Notes: a model not told the origin generated them from the sequence alone. Counted from the stretch's first letter, positions 30,689 through 39,166 are shown. The stretch: DNA of 64,000 nucleotides from Hydrogenophilales bacterium 28-61-23 (GCA_002281555.1 NCGJ01000002.1:62001-126000), one strand, 5' to 3'. Numbers and translations are program-made.

Positions 30689-31431
30689 GCTTAAAAAGGA
30701 GCCGAATCCTCAAGCTGATTCTGGCCGCCAACCTGATCGGGCTGGCGATTCTGGCCTTCGTCTATCCGCATCTGATGGTCGGGCCGGGCAAGCTGATTCC
30801 GGGCCACAAGCAATTGGAGTCCGATTGCTTTGCCTGCCACGCGCCGCTCGCCGGCGCAGCTTCCGTGCGTTGCATTAGCTGCCACAAGCCGGCCGAGATC
30901 GGTCGTCTGTCCACAAAAGGCCTGGCCATCGCCAAGCCGCTCACCTCGACGCCTTTTCACCAGAAGCTGATCAGCCAGGACTGCGTTGCCTGCCATAGCG
31001 ATCATGCCGGTGTGAAACGGTTCCGGCCGCAAGGACATTTCAACCATGCCTTGTTGCAGCAGGCGACGCGCGATCAGTGCCAGACCTGCCATAAATCGCC
31101 CACCGACGCCTTGCACAAACAGATTTCCGGCAACTGCGGCCAGTGCCACAGCCAGGAAAGGTGGACACCGGCGACGTTCAACCACGACAAGTATTTCGCG
31201 CTCGATCGCGATCACAGCACCCGCTGCGTGACCTGCCATGTCAGCAACGACTACCGCCAATACACCTGTTATGGCTGCCATGAACACACTCCGGACAACA
31301 TTCGCCGCGAGCACATAGAGGAAGGCATCCGCGATTACTCGAATTGCGTCAAATGCCACCGCAATGCCAATGAGGACGACATCCGCGGCGGCGACAACAA
31401 TACCGCGCGCGGTCGACGCGACGACGATTGA
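30685..31431 (+). CDS. Eight-heme c-type cytochrome (cytochrome c3-like)
   Basis: This 248-residue protein has an N-terminal signal anchor (about residues 10-28) and eight CxxCH motifs: CFACH, CISCH, CVACH, CQTCH, CGQCH, CVTCH, CYGCH and CVKCH. Extra histidines between them can serve as axial ligands. The tail is charged and disordered (DDIRGGDNNTARGRRDDD). The ATG overlaps the previous stop by four bases. Multiheme proteins of this type act as periplasmic electron wires or reductases; with the reductase and membrane partner it forms a candidate NAD(P)H-to-periplasm chain. The true substrate is not visible. Confidence 0.88.
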   Translation: MSLKRSRILKLILAANLIGLAILAFVYPHLMVGPGKLIPGHKQLESDCFACHAPLAGAASVRCISCHKPAEIGRLSTKGLAIAKPLTSTPFHQKLISQDCVACHSDHAGVKRFRPQGHFNHALLQQATRDQCQTCHKSPTDALHKQISGNCGQCHSQERWTPATFNHDKYFALDRDHSTRCVTCHVSNDYRQYTCYGCHEHTPDNIRREHIEEGIRDYSNCVKCHRNANEDDIRGGDNNTARGRRDDD

Positions 31432-31474
31432 CCGCGTTCACCTTGTTTGATCAACCCACAGACGGAATAGCATC

Positions 31475-31540
31475 ATGAAACCGGATCAACAGCAGGCCAT
31501 CCTTACCATTGCCCTCCTCGCCGCCTTTGCCAATGGCTAA
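31475..31540 (+). pseudogene. 21-codon ORF, possible remnant of a TerB-like gene
   Basis: ATG at 31475 is preceded by GACGGAATAG and followed by 20 codons ending with ILTIALLAAFANG and TAA. Such a Met-rich leader with ALLAAFADG is how some TerB/DUF533-like proteins begin, so this may be the 5' remnant of a longer gene cut off before the metal exporter. It could also be a genuine tiny membrane peptide. Evidence is only similarity of a short pattern from memory. Confidence 0.4.
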
Positions 31541-31543
31541 TTA

Positions 31544-32467
31544 ATGACGACCACATCGCTGCTGCGCCCATCGCTGAAACGTTACGCCTGGCTATCCATC
31601 GCCGCGGCCATCGCCACCATCCTGCTGAAGGGGGTGGCATGGAAGCTGACCGGTTCGGTCGGGCTCCTGTCCGACGCCATCGAGTCGTTCGTAAACCTCG
31701 CCGGGGCGCTGATGGCCCTGTGGATGCTGACGCTGGCGGAACGTCCCGCCGACCACGATCATGCCCACGGGCACGGCAAGGCGGAATATTTCTCCAGCGC
31801 GTTCGAGGGTTTCCTGATCCTGCTGGCGGCGGTAAGCATCGGCTATGCGGCGATCCTGCGCCTGATGAATCCACAACCGCTTGAGGCCATCGGGGTCGGC
31901 TTGCTGGTTTCCGTCGCTGCCTCGGTCATCAATTTCGCCACCTCCAGAATCCTGATGGGCGTGGGCCGCACGCACAATTCGATCACGCTGGAAGCCGATG
32001 CGCATCACCTGATGACCGATGTCTGGACCTCGGCGGGCGTCATCGGCGGCGTCGGCCTGGTCTGGTTGAGCGGCTGGCTCTGGCTCGACCCGGTCATTGC
32101 CATCCTGGTCGCGGTGAACATCGTCTGGACCGGTTGGCATCTGATGCGGCGTTCGGCCGCCGGCCTGATGGATATCTCGTTGCCTGTGGAAAAACTGGAG
32201 AAAATCGAGGCGCTGTTGGCCGGATATCGCAAACAGGGTCTCGATTTCCACGCCCTGCGCACGCGCCAGGCGGGCAGCCGCGCCTTCGTGACGCTGCACG
32301 TTCTGGTGCCGGGAGATTGGACGGTGCAGCAAGGACACGACTGGTCGGAGCGGATCGAGGCGGATATCCGCGATGCGCTACCGCATACACACGTCACCAC
32401 CCACCTGGAACCCCTGGAAGACCCGGTTTCCATGGTCGACCAGGAGCTCGATCGGCCGCTGAACTGA
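31544..32467 (+). CDS. Cation diffusion facilitator (CDF) metal exporter
   Basis: This family exports divalent metals such as Zn, Fe or Mn in exchange for protons. The 307-residue protein has six predicted membrane helices. Metal-site residues appear in [10 protein letters not shown] (TM2) and in [13 protein letters not shown] (TM5, H-x3-D), and a His-rich loop ([13 protein letters not shown]) follows TM2. The cytoplasmic C-terminal domain (residues about 215-300) is typical. It starts 3 bp after the small ORF upstream. The substrate cannot be fixed from sequence. Confidence 0.92.
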   Translation: MTTTSLLRPSLKRYAWLSIAAAIATILLKGVAWKLTGSVGLLSDAIESFVNLAGALMALWMLTLAERPADHDHAHGHGKAEYFSSAFEGFLILLAAVSIGYAAILRLMNPQPLEAIGVGLLVSVAASVINFATSRILMGVGRTHNSITLEADAHHLMTDVWTSAGVIGGVGLVWLSGWLWLDPVIAILVAVNIVWTGWHLMRRSAAGLMDISLPVEKLEKIEALLAGYRKQGLDFHALRTRQAGSRAFVTLHVLVPGDWTVQQGHDWSERIEADIRDALPHTHVTTHLEPLEDPVSMVDQELDRPLN

Positions 32468-32506
32468 GCCAGGCCGCCGCATCGATCGGAGTCGGCCGAT
32501 TCCTGC

Positions 32507-32523
32507 CTTAAGGTTCGATTAAT
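32507..32523. promoter_or_regulatory. Candidate PmrA/QseB-type response-regulator box
   Basis: CTTAAG-GTTCG-ATTAAT matches the PmrA/BasR-type pattern YTTAAK-N5-YTTAAK, with one deviation (A for Y at the first base of the second half). It lies 49 bp before the first gene of an operon that itself encodes a QseB/PmrA-type regulator. A dyad (CCTCGTTT at 32524-32531 and AAACGAGG at 32556-32563) follows directly and includes a second CTTAAA half-site. Confidence 0.5.
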
Positions 32524-32571
32524 CCTCGTTTTCTACAGTGCCGGACAGTCTCCTTAAACGAGGTTAGTCCG

Positions 32572-33213
32572 ATGTACGCAGAACCTGTTTGCCGCGCCCG
32601 GCCCGGTCCCAAGCATGTCGCCTCGACGACCCGGGTGATTGCGCTGGATTCACCGCGCCGCGCCGAAGCCGAAGCCTTTATCCGCGGCGTTTTCACGCGC
32701 CACTACGCTGCCCGCGTCGCCAGTTTCGCGCCCGATCTGATGCTGCTGGAACACGTCGGGCATAGCGCGAAGGTCGGACGCATCGCCGCCGCCGCCGGTT
32801 GGCGCGGCACGGCGAGCGCGCGCTTGTATCTGGAAAGCTATCTCGATGACGCGGTACAAGTCCGCATCGGCCGGCTGGCCGGCCATCCGGTAGCGCGTGA
32901 GCGCATCGCGGAAGTAGGCAATCTGGCCTCGGTCAGCCCCGGCGGCGGCGCGCGCATGATTCTGGCGCTGGCCGAACATCTGGATCGCCTGGGCTATGAG
33001 TGGGTGGTGTTCACCGCCACGCGGGAACTCATCGGCATCTTCGCCAAACTCGGCTTGCCGCCGCTGGCGTTGGGGATCGCCGATCCGAGTCGATTGGGCG
33101 CGGCGGCGAGCGATTGGGGCCGCTATTACGACAGCCGCCCGGTGGTCGTCGCCGGCCGTATTCGTCTGGCCCTGGAGCGCCCGCGCCAACAGCCAGGGCT
33201 GGCGCGTGTCTGA
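32572..33213 (+). CDS. Thermostable hemolysin family protein (GNAT-like)
   Basis: This 213-residue protein carries the T_hemolysin family text: AEAFIRGVFTRHYAARVASF, then REEIAEVGNLASVSPGGGAR-like GNLASVSPGGGARMILALAE, then GYEWVVFTATRELIGIFAKLGLPPL and the end SDWGRYYDSRPVVVAG. Despite the family name, the fold resembles GNAT/autoinducer-synthase-like acyltransferases. It is the first gene of a seven-gene overlapping operon next to an acyl-activating ligase, which fits an acyltransferase role (inference). Its stop overlaps the next start by 8 bp. Confidence 0.82.
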   Translation: MYAEPVCRARPGPKHVASTTRVIALDSPRRAEAEAFIRGVFTRHYAARVASFAPDLMLLEHVGHSAKVGRIAAAAGWRGTASARLYLESYLDDAVQVRIGRLAGHPVARERIAEVGNLASVSPGGGARMILALAEHLDRLGYEWVVFTATRELIGIFAKLGLPPLALGIADPSRLGAAASDWGRYYDSRPVVVAGRIRLALERPRQQPGLARV

Positions 33214-34714
33214 GCGGCTGTTTACGGCCCTGCAAGCCTTGCCCGACGAGCGGGTGCTGCTGTCCGGCAACGGACAGGCGCGCACGGCGGCGGCGTTGCG
33301 CCTGGATATCGAGCGCCTGTCCATGCGCCTGCGCCAACTCGACGCCAACGTCCTGGCGCTGTTGGCGGATAACGGCCCGGCCTGGGTGACGGCCGATCTG
33401 GCCGCGCTGAAGGCCGGCGTGGCGCAACTGCCGCTGCCCGGATTCTTCAGCGACGCCCAATTGATCCATGCCCTGCAAAGCACCGGCGCGGATTTGCTGC
33501 TGACCGATCAGACCGCGCGCATCGTCGGGCTTGAGCTGGGCTTCCGCGAAATCGGAGCATGGGACGGTCTTGCCTTGCTGCATCGCCAAGTCACGCCCGC
33601 ATCGCTGCCGCCCGGCACAGCGAAGATTTCCTTCACATCGGGCAGTACCGGCCAGCCCAAGGGCGTGTGTCTGTCCGCGCCGGGCTTGCTCGATACCGCC
33701 GAAGCGGTGAGCGCGGCGCTCGCGGACTTGCCGATCGACCGGCATCTTTCGGTTTTGCCGCTGGCATTGCTGCTGGAAAACGTCGCCGGCGTCTATGCGC
33801 CGCTGCTGCGCGGCGCGGAAGTCGCCTTGCCGAAGCTGGCCGATATGGGCTGGCGCGGCATGGCGGGTTTCGATCCGCGCCAACTGGCGCGACAAGTCGA
33901 AACCCGCCGACCCGCCAGCCTGATCCTGGTGCCGGAACTGCTCAAGGCATGGACGTTGGCCTTGCAGGCCGACAACCGGCGCGCGCCAGCCAGCCTGCAA
34001 TTCGTCGCGGTCGGCGGCGCGCGCTGCGATGCCGCGCTGATTCAGCGCGCTCGCGCCATCGACCTGCCCGCCTTCGAGGGCTACGGCCTGACCGAATGCG
34101 GTTCCGTGGTCAGCCTCAACCGCCCCGGCGCAGACCAGCCGGACAGCGTCGGCCGGCCCTTGCGGCATGTCCGGGTTCGGGTCGATGCCGGGCGTGAAAT
34201 CCAGATCGAGAGCCGCGCATTTCTGGGTTACCTGGATACGCCTCGGATCGCGCCTGTAAACCGTGGCGGCGAGTTCACGACGGGCGATCTGGGCCACCTG
34301 AATGCCGCCGGCTTCCTGCGCCTTTCCGGCCGCCGCAAGAATCTGATCATTACCGCCTATGGCCGCAACGTGGCGCCCGAATGGGTCGAGGCGGCGCTGC
34401 TGGCACAGCCGGAAATCGCCCAGGCGGTGGTGACTGGCGAAGCGCGGCCCTGGCTGGCCGCGCTGCTGGTTCCGGCCGGCGATGTCGAGGCCGCCGCATG
34501 GGCCACCACATTGGCCGCCGCGGTCGCCCGCGCCAACCGCGAATTGCCGGATTACGCCCAGGTCGGCGACTGGCTCGTCCGCGCGCCGTTCACACCCGCT
34601 AACGGGCTCGCCACCGGCAACGGCCGGCCGGTACGCGCCGCAATCCTGCAACAGCATGCCGCCGCAATCGAATCCCTCTACACCGACAAGGAATCCGCTC
34701 ATGTCGTTCTATGA
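33206..34714 (+). CDS. AMP-forming acyl/aryl-CoA synthetase-like ligase
   Basis: This adenylate-forming enzyme activates a carboxylic acid with ATP. Motifs: ISFTSGSTGQPKGVCLS (A3 P-loop), YGLTECGSVV (A5), TGDLGHL (A7) and GRRKNLIITAYGRNVAPEWVE (A8, with the hinge and the nearby catalytic region). I chose the GTG at 33206-33208 giving VSERLFTAL, 502 residues; the frame is open upstream, but that part overlaps the hemolysin-family gene. No acyl-carrier domain is present. It overlaps its neighbours on both sides, so it belongs to the same pathway. Confidence 0.87.
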   Translation: MSERLFTALQALPDERVLLSGNGQARTAAALRLDIERLSMRLRQLDANVLALLADNGPAWVTADLAALKAGVAQLPLPGFFSDAQLIHALQSTGADLLLTDQTARIVGLELGFREIGAWDGLALLHRQVTPASLPPGTAKISFTSGSTGQPKGVCLSAPGLLDTAEAVSAALADLPIDRHLSVLPLALLLENVAGVYAPLLRGAEVALPKLADMGWRGMAGFDPRQLARQVETRRPASLILVPELLKAWTLALQADNRRAPASLQFVAVGGARCDAALIQRARAIDLPAFEGYGLTECGSVVSLNRPGADQPDSVGRPLRHVRVRVDAGREIQIESRAFLGYLDTPRIAPVNRGGEFTTGDLGHLNAAGFLRLSGRRKNLIITAYGRNVAPEWVEAALLAQPEIAQAVVTGEARPWLAALLVPAGDVEAAAWATTLAAAVARANRELPDYAQVGDWLVRAPFTPANGLATGNGRPVRAAILQQHAAAIESLYTDKESAHVVL

Positions 34715-35378
34715 ACATCTGATCGAAACCACCGCCGCAGAGCGTGCGCACCTGTTCGCCGCGCCCGCCATCGCCACCTGCCTGCGCGGCGAGGTCACGC
34801 TGCCGACTTATCTCGCCTTTCTGCAAGAGGCTTTTCACCACGTGCGCCAGACCACGCCTTTGTTGATGGCCGTCGGCAGCCGCCTGCCGGAACGCCTGGA
34901 ATGGCTGCGCCGGCCGGTCGCGGAATACATCGAGGAAGAAATCGGCCATGAGGAATGGATCCTCAACGACATCGCGGCGGCCGGCGGCGATATCGTCGCC
35001 GCGCGCGCAAGTCGGCCGCAATTGCCGGCCGAAGTGATGGTGGCTTACGCCCACGATCTGGTGTGGCGGCGCAATCCAGCCGGATTCTTCGGCATGGTGT
35101 TCGTGCTGGAAGGCACCAGCGTGGCCCTGGCCTTGCACGCCGCCGATCTGATCCAGCAAGCGCTGGGCCTGCCCGACGCGGCGTTTTCCTATCTGCGCTC
35201 GCACGGCACGCTGGACCAGGAGCACACGCGCCATCTGGCCGAACTGGTGAACCGGATGACGCCGGAAGACCAGGCCGAAGTGGTGCACTGCGCGCGGGTG
35301 TTCTACCAACTGTACGGCGACATTTTCCGGGCCTTGCCGCTGCCGCCGGCAACCCAAAAGGAAGCGACATGGAACTGA
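34701..35378 (+). CDS. Heme-oxygenase-like iron-binding enzyme (TenA/HDO fold)
   Basis: This 225-residue all-helical protein keeps metal-ligand-type residues of the heme-oxygenase-like iron oxidases: E80-x2-H83 in EEIGHEEW, E137 in VLEGTSVA, and H168-x3-D172-x2-H175 in RSHGTLDQEHTRH. Members of this fold (such as UndA, BesC, CADD) use iron and oxygen to cut or oxidise small substrates, often fatty acids or amino acids; many are misnamed TenA. Placed between an acid-activating ligase and an SDR, it is the best candidate for the chemical core of the pathway. The ATG at 34701 overlaps the ligase gene by 14 bp. Confidence 0.8.
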   Translation: MSFYEHLIETTAAERAHLFAAPAIATCLRGEVTLPTYLAFLQEAFHHVRQTTPLLMAVGSRLPERLEWLRRPVAEYIEEEIGHEEWILNDIAAAGGDIVAARASRPQLPAEVMVAYAHDLVWRRNPAGFFGMVFVLEGTSVALALHAADLIQQALGLPDAAFSYLRSHGTLDQEHTRHLAELVNRMTPEDQAEVVHCARVFYQLYGDIFRALPLPPATQKEATWN

Positions 35379-36163
35379 ACAACGCACGCATTCTGCTCAC
35401 CGGCGCCACCGGCGGACTCGGCCAGGCGCTGGCGCGCGCCCTGGCCGAACAAGGCGCGGATTTATTGCTGGCCGGACGCGATGAGGAGCGCTTGGCCGCG
35501 TGTGTATCCGGTCTTGGCGGCACCGGCCGCATCGCCCTCGGCCTGCGCGCCGATCTCAATCTGGCCGAGGACATCGCCAAAACAGCCGAAGCCGCGCGCG
35601 CGTTCGGCGTCGACGTGTTGATCAACAACGCCGGCGTCAACGCCTTCGGGCTTTACGAACAGCAGGACTGGCGCACGCTGGCGCAAGTCATGGCCACCAA
35701 TCTGATCGCGCCGATGCAACTGACCCACGCGCTGCTGCCCTGGCTGAAGGGACGCGAACGCGCCGCCATCGTCAATATCGGCTCCACCTTCGGCAGCTTG
35801 CCGTTCCCCGGCTTTGCCGCTTATTCCGGCGCCAAGGCCGGTCTGCGCGGGTTTTCCCAGGCGCTGCGGCGCGAGCTGGCGGATTCTCGCGTGGCAGTGG
35901 TTCATGTCGCCCCGCGCGCGATTGCCACCGCCTTGAACTCAGCCGCAGTCAACGCGCTGAACCACGCTCTGGGCAGCCAATCAGACAGCCCGGAAGCCGC
36001 CGCTCGCCAGATCGTCGCCGCATTACGCGGCGGTCGCGGCGAAAGCCATTTCGGCTTTCCGGAACGGCTGTTCGCCTGGCTCAACGGCTGCGCGCCGGCC
36101 TTGATCGACCAGGCTTTAAAGGCCAAGCTGGCCATCGTCAAACGTCACGCAATCCAACCCTGA
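35369..36163 (+). CDS. Short-chain dehydrogenase/reductase
   Basis: Classic SDR of 264 residues: nucleotide-binding LLTGATGGLGQALARAL (T-G-x3-G-x-G), NNAG (about residue 85), catalytic Ser in VNIGSTFGS, and YSGAK with Tyr and Lys. The C-terminal part carries a hydrophobic end (LFAWLNGCAPALIDQAL), possibly substrate-binding. The ATG at 35369 overlaps the previous gene by 10 bp. It may reduce or oxidise the product of the iron enzyme, but the substrate is unknown. Confidence 0.88.
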   Translation: MELNNARILLTGATGGLGQALARALAEQGADLLLAGRDEERLAACVSGLGGTGRIALGLRADLNLAEDIAKTAEAARAFGVDVLINNAGVNAFGLYEQQDWRTLAQVMATNLIAPMQLTHALLPWLKGRERAAIVNIGSTFGSLPFPGFAAYSGAKAGLRGFSQALRRELADSRVAVVHVAPRAIATALNSAAVNALNHALGSQSDSPEAAARQIVAALRGGRGESHFGFPERLFAWLNGCAPALIDQALKAKLAIVKRHAIQP

Positions 36164-36173
36164 AAGGAATCCC

Positions 36174-36827
36174 ATGCAACGCCATCGCCTCGCCTATGCC
36201 TTCGTTTTTGCCGGCGCATTCGCCAATTTGACCAGCGCCGCGGCCGCCGCGCCCGAAGACGCAATTCGGCCGATTCAAAACCAATGGGCGGAAATCAAAT
36301 ACCGCCTGCCGGAAAAGCAGCAGGCCGAGCGATATCACGCCCTCGCCGAGCAAGCCCGCCTGCTTGCATCGGCCCAGCCCGGCCATGCCGAAGCCTTGAT
36401 CTGGGAAGGCATCGCCCTGTCCAGCGAAGCCGGCGCCAAGGGTGGCCTGGGCGCGCTGCCCATCGCCAAGGCGGCGAAACAACAACTGGAAACCGCCATC
36501 AAACTGGACGACAAGGCGCTCAACGGTGCCGCCTATACCAGCCTGGGCGCGCTCTATTCCAAAGTGCCAGGCTGGCCGATCGGCTTTGGCGACAAGGCGC
36601 GCGCCGAGGAAATGCTCAAAAAAGCTTTGGCCATCAGCCCCGCCGGGATTGATCCAAATTACTTCTACGCCGACTATCTGGCCGGGCGCGAACGTTACGC
36701 GGAGGCCTTGCGCCATCTCGACACCGCGCTCAAAGCCCCCGCCCGTCCCGGCCGCGAACTGGCCGATTCGGGCCGCCGCCAGGAAATCCAGGCCTTGATC
36801 GCCAAGGTCAAAAAAGACATGGAGTAA
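36174..36827 (+). CDS. Exported TPR-like protein
   Basis: This 217-residue protein has a signal peptide (MQRHRLAYAFVFAGAFANLT, ending near SAAAA). The body has helical repeats such as RYHALAEQARLLASAQPGHA and ALRHLDTALKAPARPG. It resembles TRAP-transporter-associated TatT-like TPR proteins by pattern, but no transporter is nearby. It lies 10 bp after the SDR gene and 6 bp before the response regulator, so it is part of the operon, perhaps a periplasmic helper or sensor partner. Confidence 0.75.
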   Translation: MQRHRLAYAFVFAGAFANLTSAAAAAPEDAIRPIQNQWAEIKYRLPEKQQAERYHALAEQARLLASAQPGHAEALIWEGIALSSEAGAKGGLGALPIAKAAKQQLETAIKLDDKALNGAAYTSLGALYSKVPGWPIGFGDKARAEEMLKKALAISPAGIDPNYFYADYLAGRERYAEALRHLDTALKAPARPGRELADSGRRQEIQALIAKVKKDME

Positions 36828-36833
36828 CAAAAA

Positions 36834-37496
36834 GTGCGCGTTTTGCTGGTGGAAGACGACCCGCTGCTGGGCGACGGCGTGCGCGCCGGACTGAAGCTGG
36901 CCGACTATGCGGTGGATTGGGTGCGCGATGGCGAGGCCGGGCGGCTGGCGCTGCTCGATCAGGCTTACGACGCCTGCGTGCTCGATCTCGGCCTGCCTCG
37001 GCGCGACGGCTTGTCGCTGCTGAAGGAGTTGCGCGCGCGCGGCAACGCCACGCCGGTGCTGATTCTGACCGCGCGCGACACCAGCGCCGACAAGGTTGCC
37101 GGCCTCGATGCCGGGGCCGACGATTATCTGGTCAAGCCGTTCGATCTGGCCGAATTGCAGGCGCGTCTGCGCGCGTTGATCCGGCGCGCCGGCGGCGCCG
37201 CCTCGCCGACCTTGAGTCACGCCGGCGTCGAACTCGATCCGGCCGGCAAGCGCGTCACCCTCGCCGGCGAGCCGGTGGCGTTGTCGGCGCGCGAGTTTGT
37301 CCTGCTGCACGACCTGTTGAGCCACAAAGGCCGCATCCGCGCCCGCGCTGAGCTGGAGGAAAGCCTGTATGCCTGGGGCGAGGAGGCGGAAAGCAATACG
37401 GTCGAGGTCTACATCCACCATCTGCGCAAGAAATTCGGCGCCGACTTCATCCGTACCGTGCGCGGGCTGGGCTATGTCGTCGGAGAAGGATCCTGA
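36834..37496 (+). CDS. OmpR-family response regulator (QseB/PmrA type)
   Basis: A 220-residue regulator with a receiver domain (acidic pocket VEDD, phospho-acceptor Asp51 in VLDLGLPRRDG, Thr and Lys in TARDTSAD and LVKPFD) and a winged-helix output (about residues 125-220). The text ELEESLYAWGEEAESNTVEV with YIHHLRKKFGADFIRTVRGL is diagnostic of the QseB/PmrA subgroup. It starts with GTG and its stop shares one base with the kinase ATG. A matching box lies before the operon, suggesting autoregulation. Confidence 0.92.
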   Translation: MRVLLVEDDPLLGDGVRAGLKLADYAVDWVRDGEAGRLALLDQAYDACVLDLGLPRRDGLSLLKELRARGNATPVLILTARDTSADKVAGLDAGADDYLVKPFDLAELQARLRALIRRAGGAASPTLSHAGVELDPAGKRVTLAGEPVALSAREFVLLHDLLSHKGRIRARAELEESLYAWGEEAESNTVEVYIHHLRKKFGADFIRTVRGLGYVVGEGS

Positions 37497-38890
37497 TGCG
37501 ACGTATTGTTCCGAACTCGCTGCGCGCCCGTCTGTTGCTGACGGTTTCCATCGCCACCCTGCTGGTCTGGGTCGCCGCCGGCGTGGTCAGCTATTACAAG
37601 GCGCTGCACGAGGCGGATGAGTTGATGGATGGTCAGCTCGCCCAGTCGGCCAAGCTGTTACTGGCGCAGGTGCTGCATGAGGTGGAGGACCTGTCTGATA
37701 CGCATGCGATCACGGAAACCCTGGACGACGATTCCAGCCACCCTTATGAGCAGCATCCGGAGTTTCGCGTCTGGGGCGCCACGGGTCGTTTGCTATTGCG
37801 TTCCGGCAATGCACCCGACACGAAATGGTTGAATCGGCCCGGCCATTACCCGCCCACTTATGCCGATATCCGCCATGCCGGCCAGCCCTGGCGGGTGTTG
37901 ACGATGCGTTCGCCGGACGGCCGTTATCAGGTGCAGGTCGCCCATCCGACCAAAGACCGCGAACGCGTCGGCCTGGAAGTCGCGACCCAGGTCGCCATTC
38001 CGATCGTGCTGGCGCTGCCCTTGCTCGCTTTGCTGGTTTATTTCTCGGTGCGGCGCGGCCTGCGTCCCCTGGAAAAACTCGCCGCCGACGTGGCCGCGCG
38101 TTCGCCGGACAACCTCGAAATCTTGTCCGTGCCGCATGCGCCGCGTGAGACTCAGCCGCTGGTGGCGGCGCTGAATCGCCTGCTGACGCGCCTGGGCGCG
38201 ACCTTGGACAATGAACGCCGATTTACCGCCGATGCCGCGCATGAACTGCGCACTCCGCTCGCGGCGGTGAAGATTCAGGCCCAGGTCGCCCTGGCCAGCA
38301 CCGACCCGGTCGATCACCAGCATGCCTTGCGCCAGGTGCTGGCCGGCGCCGACCGCGCGACCCGTCTGGTCGAACAACTGCTGCGTCTGGCGCGCCTCGA
38401 CCCGCTCGCCAGCCTGCCCGATCCGCGCCGGCTCAACCTGGCCGAGCTGGCGGCCGAACAGGTCGAGTCGTTGCGGCCGATTGCCGACAGCCGGCAGCAG
38501 CGGCTGTCCAGCGTGGCGCAAACATCCCCCGTCGAGGTGACCGGCGACGCCGATTTGCTCGCCGTCGCGCTGCGCAATCTGCTCGAAAACGCGTTGCGCT
38601 ACACGCCGGCGCGGGGCTTCATCGAGCTGGGTGTCGGGCTCGAGGACGGCCAACCGACTATCTGGGTGCGCGATTCCGGCCCTGGCGTCGATGACAGCGA
38701 CCTGCCGCGTCTGGCCGAACGGTTTTATCGCGGCGCGAGACTCGAGCGCGAAGCTGGCGGCGTGATCGGCGGCGAAGGCAGCGGCCTGGGTCTGGCCATC
38801 GTCCAGCGCATCGCCGAACTGCATGGCGCGCGCCTGGAAATCCGCAATCTGGCGCAAGGCGGGCTGGAATCGCGCCTGTGCTGGCGCTGA
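37496..38890 (+). CDS. Sensor histidine kinase (QseC/PmrB type)
   Basis: This 464-residue kinase has two membrane segments (about residues 12-32 and 165-185) enclosing a periplasmic sensor of about 130 residues. A HAMP-like linker follows, then the H-box (ADAAHELRTPLAAVKIQAQV) and an HATPase domain (NLLENALRYTP, WVRDSGPGVDDSDLPRLAER, GSGLGLAIVQRIAELHG). It is the cognate partner of the regulator upstream. Its signal is not known, but its genes sit in a biosynthetic-looking operon, so a substrate or product of that pathway is a fair guess. Confidence 0.93.
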   Translation: MRRIVPNSLRARLLLTVSIATLLVWVAAGVVSYYKALHEADELMDGQLAQSAKLLLAQVLHEVEDLSDTHAITETLDDDSSHPYEQHPEFRVWGATGRLLLRSGNAPDTKWLNRPGHYPPTYADIRHAGQPWRVLTMRSPDGRYQVQVAHPTKDRERVGLEVATQVAIPIVLALPLLALLVYFSVRRGLRPLEKLAADVAARSPDNLEILSVPHAPRETQPLVAALNRLLTRLGATLDNERRFTADAAHELRTPLAAVKIQAQVALASTDPVDHQHALRQVLAGADRATRLVEQLLRLARLDPLASLPDPRRLNLAELAAEQVESLRPIADSRQQRLSSVAQTSPVEVTGDADLLAVALRNLLENALRYTPARGFIELGVGLEDGQPTIWVRDSGPGVDDSDLPRLAERFYRGARLEREAGGVIGGEGSGLGLAIVQRIAELHGARLEIRNLAQGGLESRLCWR

Positions 38891-38898
38891 AAATCGGG

Positions 38899-38928
38899 TT
38901 GACAGCCCCTGGCCCCGCCTTCAACAAT
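38899..38928 (+). promoter_or_regulatory. Candidate promoter after the kinase gene
   Basis: A perfect -35 box TTGACA (38899-38904) is followed after 18 bases by AACAAT (38923-38928), a moderate -10. It could drive the small ORF and the EamA exporter gene, although a terminator lies between. Confidence 0.3.
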
Positions 38929-39069
38929 CCAGCCATGACTTCCCGCCCGTTCAATTCCGCCCTGATTTGCCGACTGCAGCCGCGCTCGCGCGTATGGCGC
39001 ATGCGCGTCGGGGCCGGGAGGGCGATGAGTCGATAGCGTTTGTCGACCCAGAGTCGATAAATTCTCCCG

Positions 39070-39109
39070 AGGCCGCCGACCCGCAAGGTTCGCGGCCTTT
39101 TTGTTTTTT
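39070..39109 (+). terminator. Rho-independent terminator of the seven-gene operon
   Basis: AGGCCGC (from 39070) pairs with GCGGCCT (to 39098) around a 15-base loop, followed by TTTTTGTTTTTT. It lies 180 bp after the kinase gene on the plus strand. Confidence 0.75.
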
Positions 39110-39166
39110 CAACGCTTTTCCCACACTTTTCCAACGTCCATTTCCATTTCAATCAAGGAGCCGCTC

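Noticed and set aside
33029..34702. 557-codon minus frame opposite the AMP ligase gene
   Set aside because: The ligase has all adenylation motifs; the opposite frame has none and is explained by codon bias.
34701..35378. Thiaminase/TenA in thiamin salvage
   Set aside because: No thiamin genes are near, and metal ligands of the iron-oxidase branch are present.
38911..39069. tRNA or small RNA in the gap after the kinase gene
   Set aside because: No cloverleaf pattern or CCA end; apart from the terminator and a candidate promoter nothing supports an RNA gene.
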